From contig JAVSML010019047.1 in assembly GCA_038503035.1 (NCBI GenBank), positions 79,219 to 143,218 on the forward strand: a stretch of DNA of 64,000 nucleotides, in the 5' to 3' direction. A program made the position numbers and the translations under genes. How positions within the stretch are numbered: position 1 is the stretch's first letter; each line of letters opens with the position of its first letter. This document shows positions 25,412 to 36,225 of the stretch, piece by piece. The stretch is from Crocodylus rhombifer. Taxonomy: Eukaryota; Chordata; Crocodylia; Crocodylidae. The notes beneath the pieces are model-generated. The model saw only the letters and a list, made by a program, of their open reading frames with translations, ran no database searches and was not told where the DNA came from.

Positions 25412-26062
25412 TAGATGAACATGAGCCTGCAATGCGATGCTGCGGCTAGTAAAGCGACCAAAATGCTGGCTTGCATCCATAGATGCTTCTCGAGCAAATC
25501 CCGGGACGTCATTCTCCCCTTGTACTCGGCCTTGGTGAGGCCGCAGCTGGAGTACTGCGTCCAGTTTTGGGCTCCACAATTCAAAAAGGATGTGGAGAAG
25601 CTTGAGAGAGTCCAGAGGAGAGCCACGCGCGTGATCAGAGGTCAGGAAAACAGATCTTACGATGACAGGCTGAGAGCCATGGGACTCTTTAGCCTGGAAA
25701 GGCGTAGGCTCAGGGGTGATCTGATGGCCACCTAGAAGTTTATCGGGGTGACCACCAGGATCTGGGGGAACGTTTGTTAACCAGAGCGCCCCAAGGGATG
25801 ACGAGGTCGAACGGTCACAAACTCCTGCAAGACCATTTCAGGCTGGGCGTAAGGAAGAATTTCTTTCCTGTCCGAGCCCCCAAGGTCTGGAACAGTCTGC
25901 CAGCGGAGGTGGTTCAAGCACCTACGTTGAACGCCTTCAAGAGTAAATTGGATGCTTATCTTGCTGGGATCCTATGACCCCAGCTGACTTCCTGCCCTTT
26001 GGGCAGGGGGCTGGACTCGATGATCTCCCGAGGTCCCTTCCAGTCCTAATGTCTATGAAATA
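25412..26062 (+). mobile_element. CR1 LINE, young subfamily, 5'-truncated
   Basis: Sense CR1 starting inside the RT thumb (NMSLQCDAAASKATKMLACI) and running through LEYCVQFWAPQFKKDVEKLE. A TAG stop at 25733 and a frame break separate this from the C-terminal segment FFPVRAPKVWNSLPAEVV (25855-25915). The 3' UTR follows, with CTTGCTGGGATCCTATGACC and the terminal TCTATGAAAT. It is very similar to the corresponding part of the element at 37415-41865. Confidence 0.9.
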
Positions 26063-27609
26063 CAATACCTGGTATATTCTAATTGTTATGTGTGAAGGAG
26101 CTGAGAACAATTCAAATGTAGCACAACTGTTACAACTTGAACCCTCAGTGAAGGAATATTAACATTGGAGCATGTTTTGCAACATTTGATTCATTTCTGG
26201 TTCTTCATACGTAATAATTACAATATACAAACCACTGGTCCCCTCTTGAAAGGTTCCTCTTTCGAAAGGGTTTCAAGCATTGGTACTTCCATACCTGAAG
26301 AGTGTCCCAGGCTGTGCCATCCAAAGTTTTGTTCTGTCCCATGTTCACAAACAGTACTAAACTAAACTTGTATGTAGTTGTAGATGGCAAAAGTGGGTGG
26401 CATGTTTGTGACTTCATGGGAGCTATTCAGCAAAGAAAATGGGCTACACCAGTAGCTTAATTAAGGGTGCATGTATGACCTGGATAATAGCCCTAGGCAC
26501 TGCTTTTGTGGAGATGCTGGGGGGAGGAGGAGTGCAAAAATAGCCACTGCCACCAAGAGCACCACAGCAGCTAGTACTGCCCTGAGTGTTGCTCCTCCCC
26601 AGGACGCAAAACTGCCTTGCTGCACCTCTGGGCCACATCTGCCTGTAAGTCAGCAGCCCCAGATTTGGTAATCAAGTGCAAAATCAACTGTAGTGTTTTT
26701 GTTAAAATCTAATTGTTTTTATTCTTGACTAAGAATAGGTTTTACTGAGGGTCATGATAGGATCTGTTATTCTTGGACTTGCCTTATCTTGGTTGATTGG
26801 TGGCAGTGCACCTCTTAGAAGCTGGCAACTGAAGGCCATGCAGCAGCAAACTCAATGCAAGACAACATTAGCAGGCTATGGTAAATCCCCAGCAGAGGGA
26901 ATTATTCTGAATTTATTTGATTTAGGTGGCTCTGGATTTCTGAGTTGGTTCATGGACTTCTACTGTGAGCCAGAAGTGTGGTTCTTTGGGTCCATCCTAT
27001 CTGGCTGGTTAGTTTGGCCAGTTTGTTTTTACTGTAAACAACATAAAAAAGGACCAGTTGTATTGTCAAGTTACCACAGCTTTGCTTGTGACAAGGGAAG
27101 AAAAATAACTCTAATAATGCTCAGGATACATAATAAATATTTTAATTGCCTACAGCATCTGCATATGTTACCACAAATTGGGACCATTTGGCTCTTAAAG
27201 ACAAGACTACAGCCTGCCTACATTTGGGACCTATTTTGCATGCTTAAACACAGAATTAAGTGACAGCTACAATTCCCTTAATGATTAACCTTTTAATGCA
27301 AAATTAAGGTACACTTACAGTTCCTTTAATTATCACCACCCAGCCAGAAAGAAGCAACAGACCCATCTACTATCTAACTTTTTATTGCCATATCCCAAAA
27401 GCATAAGAACAAACATTTATGTCAATGCTTATCTAGCTACCCACAACAGCACAAGAGGTGGTCATCATTTTACAGGAGGGGGTAAATGTCATTAATGATC
27501 TGCCCAAGGTAAGCTCAGGGCTGTGGGTGACATCAAGTTCCTTGTCATGGGATGGTGTGTTATTGTAGGAGGTTAGAACTGACTTCATTTCTTTCTATTT
27601 AGTACCTCT
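26063..27609. other. Intergenic; one unassigned 169-codon frame
   Basis: No gene is recognised. It contains the open frame 26754-27263 (listed separately) and an older GC-rich repeat at about 26450-26640 that looks like a transposon interior. Confidence 0.4.
26754..27263 (+). other. Unassigned 169-codon open frame
   Basis: This is the longest frame in the window not explained by CR1 or NLRP sequence. The predicted product starts with a hydrophobic stretch (about residues 2-22), has a middle aromatic-rich hydrophobic segment (about residues 60-95), Cys-rich and basic residues after it, and a basic C-terminus. The middle segment loosely recalls the membrane-proximal and membrane-spanning end of retroviral envelope proteins, but this is only an impression. 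It has no splice context or upstream signal and may be a chance frame. Confidence 0.2.
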
Positions 27610-27632
27610 GCTTTCTGCAAGTCCATTTATAG

Positions 27633-27745
27633 CATCTGACAAAGTAGCCTGTAGCCACTGAAAGCTCATGCCTTTCTGAATGAGTTAGTCTATTAGGTGC
27701 CACCTTGTCCTACCATCCGCCTAATTCTAGACTAGCATGGCTAAC
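27633..27745. repeat. Reptile-type interspersed repeat fragment
   Basis: The pattern 'GCATCTGACAAAGTAGCC..AAAGCTCATGC..TTAGTCTATTAGGTGCCACC..ACTAGCATGGCTAACTACT' is a widespread amniote interspersed-repeat signature. I recognise it but cannot assign a family name with certainty. Confidence 0.5.
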
Positions 27746-28086
27746 TACTGTCTCTGTTACTAATGTGTTTAAGCTGTTACATCTTTCTTGAAGTGTGGGG
27801 CCCACCGCTGGACACAGTACTCCAGGTAAGGCATCATCATTGCCAAACAGAGTGCAAGAATCACTTCCTTCCATTTGCAAGTGACACTCCCAGTATGCTG
27901 TTGGCTGTTTCTGCAACAAGAGCATACTGTTGGCTCATATTCAGCTTCTGGTCTACTGTAACCTCCAGGTCTTTCTCTGCAGTACTTCGGGGTACTGCAG
28001 CATAGCCAATCATTTTCTAATCTGTTGTTGTGGAATAACTGGTGTAAATCTCTTCCATCTTAAATTTCTGTCTGAGCTGCAAATCA
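27746..28086 (-). mobile_element. CR1/L3-like LINE fragment, antisense
   Basis: The - strand carries eroded coding matching the conserved C-terminal ORF2 region (equivalent of 'TVSSGGPHTSRKM', a remnant of 'CVQFW.P..K.D'). The + strand shows the usual antisense text 'TGGACACAGTACTCCAGGTAAGGC'. It is interrupted at 28087 by a MITE. Confidence 0.6.
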
Positions 28087-28417
28087 GGGCATTTTTACAT
28101 GTGCTCTGGTGCGTGGCAGCACTGGGCCTTTAATTAGTGAGACATGCTAATTAAAAGCACCCCTGTCACGTGTATCAGCATTCCCACACTGAAAAAATGG
28201 TGGCAGGGCACTTTGACTTAAAGCTCATCAAACGTGTTTTATTTCAGTGTGCCCTGCCACCATTTTTTCAGCATGGGGACACTGATGCATATGATGTAGA
28301 AGGCTGCTAGAGTGCATCAATTTCTGTCCTTGAGTTTCTGCGCTTGATTAATCGAGTCTGCTCCAATGTGCTGATTTCCATCACATTAGAGCAGGCTCCC
28401 CACATGTCTAGGAGTCC
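28087..28417. mobile_element. Palindromic GGGC-type MITE
   Basis: It starts GGGCATTTTTACATGTG and ends with the inverse-related CACATGTCTAGGAGTCC. The interior is a long palindrome: 'CACTGAAAAAATGGTGGCAGGGCAC' faces 'GTGCCCTGCCACCATTTTTTCAG', centred near 28228. Target duplications are not preserved. It belongs to the same family as 11941-12280 and 21951-22257. Confidence 0.65.
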
Positions 28418-29282
28418 ATAGTGAGCATATAAAGAAGTAAATCTTGAAAAGTAGCTGAGGACTCTACTTCCTGCTAGCTGGGAAATTTTAGCTTCTCACA
28501 TAAGGCTGCCTTCTGTCCAATCGAAGCTATGGGTTTAGGCAAATGAAATTAAGTATCTGGACCTTTCTAAAATCAGTCTTGATAATGTGAGCATTGACCT
28601 AGACACAAAGTTGTTAACCACATGGCTGGGCACCTGGAACAGCTTGCCATGCAAAGGGGCAGCAGCAACTTCTGGTTGCTGCCGCCACTAGTACAATTGC
28701 AGGGCTGCAGCAGCTGGTGTTTCTTTTCTGTCCCCACTCCCACCTCCCACCTGAAGTTGTTTTCCACCTGAATTTGAAATATTTTTTAAAAGAGGGGCCT
28801 ATTCAATTTGTACCCATTTCTAGATCCTGTACAGCCACCCCAAGCAGAGGTTTCATCGCTGACCTGCAATGTGGAAAAGAGAACAGCTTGCCTTATACTG
28901 GAAGAAGAATTTCTCAGTGTACTTTCTACAGGTTTTGCTGCGAGTGAGGTGAGAACACAGCTGTGAGGTTAAACTATCCTCAGTTGCCTATTTGTCATTC
29001 TAGAGCAAATGATAACAGTGGAGTTATCAATGTGAACAGGGAATAACTGAGAGCAACATGTGACTCATGGCATAGACATCAAAGGCCTACAAGATGTGTC
29101 CAAAGCAAATTTATCAGAAAGGAACTTATTATCTATTTGTTCCATGTAACTTGTGATAGGCCTGGCATGCGGCAAGTGAGCACCAGCAAGAGAAGAACTG
29201 AAGATTCCTTTAAAAAACTCTCTACTATTTTGGTAGGAGTTTGATAGTGGAATATTATTATTTTTATTCTTTGTTTTGTTAA
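28418..29282. other. Intergenic, nothing recognised
   Basis: I could support neither an element nor an exon in this stretch. Confidence 0.35.
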
Positions 29283-29835
29283 GAACATAAGCATGTCAGA
29301 AGTGCCATATTGGGTCAGATCAATGGTCCATCTAGCCCAGTATTCTGTATCCAACAGTGAAAGAAATGAATGCTATAGTGGGAGAGCATTAAACCAGGTA
29401 TCTCTAGAGGTGGTCTATCCCCTATTCAGTATCTTCCCTGGCATTCCCCTTTATTAGTTTAGAGATGCCATATGAACCATCTCCAACTGTTATGTTCAAT
29501 TGCCATTAATAGATCTATCATCCACAAATTCATCCAGTTGCTTTTTGAACCTGGCTATGCTGTCTGCCTCCACCACCTCCTGTGTCAATCAGTTTCAGAA
29601 GTTAACTACATGTTGCTTGCTTTATTTTGTTTGTTTTAAACCTGTCACCTACTAATTTCAGCGGGTGTCCCTTATTTCTAGTATTCTGGGACTTGGTGAA
29701 CAACACTTCTCTGTTCACTTGGTCCACATCCTTCATGATTTTATTAGACCTTTATCATAGCCCCCTCAGGTTTCTCCTTTTCAAACAGAAGAGTCCTAGC
29801 CTTTTTAGTCTCTTTGTATGGCACCACTGTCTTCT
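29283..29835 (-). mobile_element. Old CR1/L3-type LINE 3' region, antisense
   Basis: It begins with 'AAGAACATAAGCATGTCAGAAGTGCC..GGGTCAGATCAATGGTCCATCTAGCCCAG', the amniote L3/CR1-type 3' end. It continues through 'CTTTTTGAACCTGGCTATGCTGTC' to a region whose - strand encodes remnants of the conserved 'LFCLKRRNLRGL'-type ORF2 C-terminus. It is highly diverged. Confidence 0.65.
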
Positions 29836-30460
29836 GGGAAGGGGGGCAGTGAAGACAGATGCAGGGAGGGGATAGCTGCCAATGTCAGAGGGAGGGAAGA
29901 AGTAGAGGAGAGAAGAGGAGGTTATTTTATCTCTGGTAAACAGCCTCTGACATAAGGGGGGAGGGGGAAGGGAGAGAGATTATCTCAGGTAAGCAGCACC
30001 TGCTTAGGGACAGGGGAAGGAGAAAGAAAGAGTAAGCAGCACTTGGTGTAGGGTCAGGGAGAGGAGAGGGAGAGAGGAAGGAGGGCAGCGGAGGGGACCA
30101 ACAGCATGGCACTGGGCAGAAAAAGAAGTACGCTAGGCTGAGCTGCTCACCGCTGATCTGTGCTGTGGGCCATATCCAGTCATTTCAAGGATCAGATCTG
30201 GTCTGTGGTCCATAGCTTAAGCACTACTGTAATAGAAGATGCATCCACATCTTCTAGCTTGTTTTGAAAATCTGGGTATTCATGATCTCACTGCCTATGA
30301 AGGTACCTCACTTCAGAGGCTCCCGTACGAGAGAAGAGGAGACCAGGAAAAGGGAAAGCAGCAAGAGGAGAAGATGGGATGTGGCATTGAGGGAAGAAGG
30401 ATGGATTGGATAGGGTAGAGCAGAAACCTTGGCAAGAGTAAAAGATGTCTTAAGCAGGGG
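29836..30460. repeat. Purine-rich (GGA/GAG) simple-sequence region
   Basis: Roughly 29836-30110 is dominated by G and A on the + strand (GGGAGGG, AGAGGAG and similar runs), a low-complexity polypurine tract. The rest, to 30460, is also purine-biased. No gene is seen. Confidence 0.6.
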
Positions 30461-30471
30461 AAGCTGTAGAG

Positions 30472-30813
30472 CAGTGGTTCTCAACCTTTTTGGACTAAAG
30501 GTACCCCTTGACAGACTCAAGCTACCCTTTTATAAACTCAGGGCACACCTTGGAAAATGCCAGGGCTTTGTTTTCTCTCATTTTTGACTACAGAAAAATG
30601 ATAGTGCAATTCTTCTGTCCAGAAGTACTCAGAAAGATCACAGCAGGTCAGAATGTTTTTGACAGTATGGATTCCTATTTGAAAACTCTGGGTTTATCTT
30701 GTGAGTCCTATGTGCATGCCTAACAGGGCTAACATTGTGTGGCATCCCAGGGCACTCTTGAAAGGATCTCAAGGCATCCCAGAGTGCTGTGGCATGATGG
30801 TTGAGAATCACTG
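30472..30813. mobile_element. hAT-type repeat with perfect 8-bp target duplication
   Basis: It opens CAGTGGTTCTCAACC and closes GGTTGAGAATCACTG, inverted copies. CTGTAGAG stands directly outside both ends (30464-30471 and 30814-30821), a perfect 8-bp target duplication as made by hAT transposases. No transposase is encoded. It shares its interior with 2669-2932. Confidence 0.85.
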
Positions 30814-30821
30814 CTGTAGAG

Positions 30822-31664
30822 AGACAGGACATGTAGACCCATGGGGTACCCGAGGGGCAGGAGGAGACCAGTGTAGAAGAAAAGGAGGTTTGTGAATGTC
30901 TCAGGAAGGAGAGTATAATGAATCTACCTCCACTGGAGAAGACTTAAACCCAGGTCCCAGTTGGAAATAGTCAAGGAGTAGGCTGAGTCATCCTTCAGAG
31001 CTACAGAAAGAGGGCCCTGGTTGTACAAGACCTTATAAGCTCAAAGCAGATAACAGTATGTTACCCAGACAGCAGTCTGCCTTGCTCTGCCTTTAGCTTA
31101 CTTGGATCTTTTTTGTGATTCTGCCTTTTAGCTTCTGATCTTAGCTTCTGACTTCAGCTCTCCACTCCTGGCATTGGTTCCTGACCTGGCTTGCCCCTGG
31201 ACTCCACTTGCCTTATGACTTGGTTCCTGACCTCAGCTTCTGGACCTTGTCCTTGCTACACACATGACCTACCCTGACTGCCCACATCCCAGTCACTTAA
31301 AAAGAAAGGAAGAACTTTGAGGAAGGAATTCAAGGTGAGTCACTGTCAGAAAGTGCAAGCCAGGGAGAAGGTGTTGGAACAAGCTGGCAAAGCAAAGAGC
31401 AACAAGCCTTATGTCTGGCTAGGGCACAGCGAGAAGTCCTATGGCTTTGGAGAATTAAGTGATCTGGCTGCCAACAATTATAACATGTAGTGCACATGTA
31501 ATTGAGGACTAAATTGAGAAGAGCTTGTCCTGTAGTAATTGCTGTTCCAAGGAGCAGTTGATTAGGTTTGTATTTTTGTCAAAAATTAATGATATTTTAA
31601 TTCTTAATACTCATTTTTAAAGAAAACACTGAAGTGTTAAATTATTTCTACCTGCTGCTATGGC
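30822..31664. other. Intergenic; C/T-rich repeat-like patch
   Basis: About 31075-31270 is a run of loosely repeated 'CTTCTGA(C/T)CT..GGTTCCTGACCT' motifs, resembling a degenerate minisatellite. Nothing else is recognised. Confidence 0.4.
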
Positions 31665-32525
31665 ACTTCATAGTTGATATGGTCAGAAGGGACCTCAGTA
31701 GATCACTGAGTCTGACCCCCTGCCCTGGGCAGTTAAGAGTGCTGGGTTCATATGACCCCAGCCAGGTGTTTGTCCAGTCTCCTCGTAGAGTTCCCCAAGG
31801 TATGAGAGAGCACCATCTCCCTTGGAAGCCCATTCCAGATTCTGGCAACCCTTACCATAAAGAAGTTCTTCCTGATGTGTAACCTAAATCTGGTCTCTGT
31901 CAGTTTGTGGCCATTGCTCCTGGTTATTCCAGTGGGATGCCCTGGTAAACAGAGCATCTCTTATTTCTTACTCCCCTCCTCTCCTTCCCCTGCCCCCCGC
32001 CCCCGATTTGAATTTGTAAACAGCCCCAAGATCCCCTCTCAGCCTTCTCTTGTGAAGGCTGAAGAGATCCAGGTCCCTCAGTCTCTCCTCATAGGGGCTT
32101 ACCTGCAGGCCCCTAACCATGCGAGTGGCCCTCCTCTGGACCCTCTCAAGGTTATCCACAACCCTCTTAAAGTGCGGCACCCAGAACTGGATGCAGTCCT
32201 TCAACTGTGGCTTGACTAATGCCACATAGAGAGGAAATATCACCTCCCTGGACCTGTTCGTGATGCACCTGCTAATGCATGATAGAGTGTAGTTAGCTTT
32301 ACTGATTTTTTTTGTCACATTGATGGCTCAGATTCATCTTGGAGTCAACTATTACTCCAAGATCGCTTTCTGCTGCTGTGCTGCTGAGAAGGTCATCCCC
32401 TAGCCTATAGATGTGTTGGTGATTCCTTCTCCCTAGATGCAGGACTTTGCACTTGTCTTTGTTGAACTGTATCCTATTCGTTTGAAAATAACATAAAATT
32501 GTGCTTCTTTTAATCCCTTCCAAGT
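31665..32525 (-). mobile_element. CR1 LINE, antisense, ORF2 C-terminal half and 3' UTR
   Basis: The - strand encodes three CR1 ORF2 pieces: the RT thumb (NKDKCKVLHLGRRNHQH, about 32400-32480), [18 protein letters not shown] near 32120-32170, and [17 protein letters not shown] near 31870-31935. They are separated by frame breaks. The 3' UTR (antisense 'CTGACCCCCTGCCCTGGGCAG') lies at 31665-31760. It is a dead copy. Confidence 0.85.
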
Positions 32526-32619
32526 GAAAATTACTTCAACATTTTTCAGAAAAATACTTCTGATGCTCAGTTGAGCAGTTCCCATTTCAACCAGTAGAGA
32601 CAGTGAGCATGACTCCATT

Positions 32620-32866
32620 ACTACGCAGTCATTATTGTGCACTCATTTTAGTACTTGTATTAGCAAGTACTAAACAAATGCGCAGTAACCAGAATTACTA
32701 CAGAGTAGTGCCAATTTGGATAACACCAGTGAACATTTTTTAGGTGATGCTACTGTGCAGTAGCCTAATACTGCACAGTAGCATGTTAGCACTGTCCTTG
32801 GTGTGATGCATTACTATGCAGTATTTTTTGGCTACTGCAGAGTCAGCATCTGGTGTACATGCACCC
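32620..32866. mobile_element. GGGC-type MITE, left end truncated
   Basis: The interior pairs with the MITE at 62632-62868: 'TTTTAGTACTTGTATTAGCAAGTACTAA..AATGCGCAGTA' on the left and the palindromic 'TACTGCACAGTAGC'. The right end GTGTACATGCACCC is the expected inverted terminus. The left terminus is missing. Confidence 0.55.
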
Positions 32867-32892
32867 AGTGATACAAAAATGAAATAAATGGC

Positions 32893-33450
32893 TATGTGGA
32901 TGCGTGGAAACCAGTAGACGTAATATACCTTGTCTTTAGCAAGGCTTTTGATACGGTCTCCCACAGGATTCTTGCAAGCAAGCTAAGGAAGTATGGGTTG
33001 GATGAATGGACTGTAAGGTGGATAGAAAGCTGGCTGGATTGTCAGCCTCAATGGGTAGTAATAAATGCCTCAGTGTCTAGTTGGTGGCCAGTATCAAATG
33101 GAGTGCCCCAGGGGTCAGTCCTGGAGCCAGTTTTGTTCAACGTCTTTATTAATGTTCTGGAAGGTGGGATGGATTGCATCCTCAGCAAGGTTGTAGATGA
33201 TGCCAAGCTGGCGGGTATAGTAGATACATTGGCAGGTAGGACTAGGATGCAGAGTGACCTAGACAAATTGGAGGATTGGGCCAAAAGGAATCTCCTGAGG
33301 TTCAACAAGGATGAGTGCAAAGTCCTGCACTTAGGAGGGAACAGTCCCATGCACCAGTACAGGCTGGGAGCTGTCTGGCTGGGCAGCAGCTCTGCAGAAA
33401 AGGATCTGGGGATTACAGTGGACAATAAGATGGATATGGGTCAGCAGCAT
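32893..33450 (+). mobile_element. CR1 LINE reverse-transcriptase fragment
   Basis: It encodes a 180-residue open RT segment: palm motif 'DVIYLVFSKAFDTVSHRIL', SNGVPQGSVLEPVLFN and thumb 'FNKDECKVLHLGGN'. The catalytic box FADD is replaced by VVDD near 33193-33204; the two acidic residues remain but neighbours have changed. It is truncated at both ends and belongs to a different subfamily from the 37-kb element. Confidence 0.85.
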
Positions 33451-35410
33451 GCCCTTCACCAAGACCATTCTGAGAAGGATTCTGCTGCTGCACTGGGAGA
33501 AAAAGAGAAAAGTAAAATGATCATTTACTGTAAATATTTCCCAGTGCCAGCAAACCAGGTATACCTGGCTGATCCAGTTTGCCTCTCATTGGCCTTTGGA
33601 GTTAAAGGAAAGATGCATTGAGGGTAAGCTTACCAATGAACTGAGGCTGGGCCTTTGTTTTTGCATCTTCATTTTTATACCCACCAGATTAATTGGTGTA
33701 TAATAAATGGGCCGTTCTCTCAACCTGATTGTGGATGCAGCTAAGAAATGCCAGAATCCAGGTTTACACCTTGAACTTCATTTACTGAAGCAATTTGTTC
33801 CTGCAGGAAAGAAGCATCTCTCTTGCAAATTTGGCCTGTAACAGATATCTAGAATGTATTTGAGAGTGCGGTGTTAATATATTAACATATATTATCTGCT
33901 GTTAATATATTAACATCTGAAAGTGGGGAAATAACAACTGAAGTAAAAAAAAAACTGCAGTGACAAAGACTGTTGAGATCTTCAGGGAGATCTAATCAAG
34001 TCCAGTGAATTGGCAACTGCTTGAATTTCATTTGCCAATGCTGATAATCGGCATTACTTTGCATTTAAAGGAAAACATTAAAGTACTTATATTGGCGCAG
34101 GTTTTAAACATAGGAAAAGGACCTGTGTTCTGTCATTGGCCACTAAGTTAAAATCTAAATTCAGTGTATTAACTTCAACAGACACTGTTCTTCCTTTTAC
34201 ACTACTGCCTTGATGCTGGTGGGGCATTTCATGGCAGCCAGGGGCTCTTTGATCTCACATACTGTCATGCACAGTAGCAAAGCCAACACATAATGTGGCC
34301 CACCCATCTCTTTCTGTCCCTTCCCTCTTTTGTTACTTTCAGCAACCTGAAAGGAAATCTTACCATTGAGGATCTTGGGGACATAAGATGAAAAGTCAAA
34401 ATCTGAGCTCCTTGGCACTGGAATGCAACCGGCACTTCATCCTCATGTACTCAAGCTTCCATATTGGCACTCACTACCATAGTTTCCAAGTGCCTCTTTC
34501 CTTTAGGGTGAAGTACATCCTGCCCTGCCCCTGCTGAAGTGCCCAAACAAAGAAGAATGCTGACTCCTTCTGTCTTCCTCCAAAACCATGTAACAGACAC
34601 ATTTCTATTTTTTTAACCAGTGAAAGCTGAGATTCTTTTGTAATAAGCCTCCTGGAGGTGTGGGTTATAAGCAGGATGCCAAATGTTGTGATTCTCTTAA
34701 TAAAATAATATGAGATGAATACCACTGATTCCTGCTGCTGTCAGAATGATCTATAAGTGCTCGGCTTCTCTGCACATCAGAACTTGCTTACGTAAATGCT
34801 TAGCTTTCAGCCTCCAGAACTTGAGCACTTTCTAAACATCTGTATATGGCACATATGTGACACAAGTTGGCAAATGCCATAGTTTGTTTCAGAGCTGATA
34901 AACCTCTGTAGAATTTGTTCCTCTCTGTTGTAATGGAAGCCCTTATTTCTTAGCTAATTTGTAAGTATGTTTTATTAAGCAGTGGCACAGCAGAAAAGCT
35001 TATGTCAGACAAAGAAAAGCAGTAGTCTTAAAGAAACAAGAAAGAGGTGGAGAAGGAGGCCCAGAGAGAGGGTGAGGGGAGGGGAGTGGGCTGGGATTGC
35101 ATTGAAAATTGCATTAATTGAATTTCATCCTGTAGTGGTGATTCACTCACTCTGAGATGAAGAAAAATAGCTTGTAACAAACTGGACTGGCTCTCCCACA
35201 CTGCACGGTGAGCTTATCATACATAATATTTTACTTGGTTTAGTGCATTTTAAATTTGGGTTTTTATATCTAATAGGCAATCAAGTTTGTTGAAAAAACA
35301 GGGCCATGGTAGGGGGCCGTGCCAGCTGTCTGAGTTCTCTGGTTCCTTCAGGAGCGGAGCTGATGCGATTCCAGGATTGTCCTTCTCTACTTCGTATATA
35401 CATACGTGGT
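33451..35410. other. Intergenic, mostly unrecognised
   Basis: It contains two copies of the 16-bp palindrome TGTTAATATATTAACA (33872-33887 and 33900-33915). No exon or named repeat is visible. The - strand frame at 34197-34418 has no recognisable family. Confidence 0.4.
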
Positions 35411-36225
35411 AGGGTGCGTGTGAAGTGGGCTCTATTCAATTTGGATCTGGAGTCAGCCTGAATTAGGAACAGTAATTCAATTTGTTGATTCAGTTTACTG
35501 TCCCTGATTTGATTCAGCTGAATCCGAATCTGAAGATTCGATGCTGATTTGGAGAATCAGTAATTCGGACATAGCCGCAGCTTTAAAAGTTTTTTCTACA
35601 TACCATGTAGTAGCAGACACAGCTTGTGAATGCTGCAATGCTGGGGCATGTGGGTTGCCCACAGGAACGCGGAGGTGGGGGGGGCCCTCCATGTACTTGG
35701 CAGCGAACCTGGAAGTGTACCAGAAGTACTTCTGAGTCCACCAGGGAACACGCAAAGCCCACCCCCTCATGCTCCTCCCACTTGGCGATCAGCCGCAAGG
35801 GAACCCCAGGTGCCCCCCACCCACCCAGGAGGCACCAGTCACTGAGCTGGAGAGGTGCAGAGGGGCCCCCCAGCGCACTCCCCAGCAGACCCAGAAATGG
35901 ACTGGAACTGCTTCTGGCCCACTTCTGGGTCTGCTGCCAAGCATGCTGGGGGGGACCCCCTGTGCTTCTGTGGGACACTCCATGCACCCCAGCATTGCAG
36001 CCTTCACAAGCCACCTGCTACCTAGAGGTATGTAGAAAAAACATTTAAGCTGTGTCTCTGTCCAAATCTTTCTGAATCTCTCCAAATCAATTTAGAAGGT
36101 TCCGATTTGATTCGGAGAGATTAAAGGGTCCTCTGATTCAATTCGGATTCAGAGATTCAGCCACTGAATTGGGGCAGATCTCTACCGAACTGAATCAAGG
36201 ACTGAAGCTTCACACTGCATCTCTC
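35411..36225. mobile_element. Foldback (long inverted repeat) element
   Basis: This 815-bp imperfect palindrome has its centre near 35815. The outer ends GTGCGTGTGAAG (about 35414) and CTTCACACTGCA (about 36209) are inverted copies. Next come GATTCGG/CCGAATC-rich arms. The inner arms are strong: 'CTTGTGAATGCTGCAATGCTGGGG' near 35633 faces 'CCCCAGCATTGCAGCCTTCACAAG' near 35987, and 'TTTTTTCTACATACC' faces 'GGTATGTAGAAAAAA'. The core is GC-rich. The several overlapping frames here are products of base composition. Confidence 0.7.

Noticed and set aside
32896..33621. A 241-codon frame as a host gene
   Set aside because: It is CR1 reverse transcriptase with an altered catalytic box and a non-CR1 tail after about 33450.
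34197..34418. Minus-strand 73-codon frame as an exon
   Set aside because: No recognisable family, no convincing splice sites and no partner exons.
35583..36085. Frames of up to 143 codons in the foldback element
   Set aside because: Mirror-image frames on both strands reflect the palindrome and GC content, not genes.
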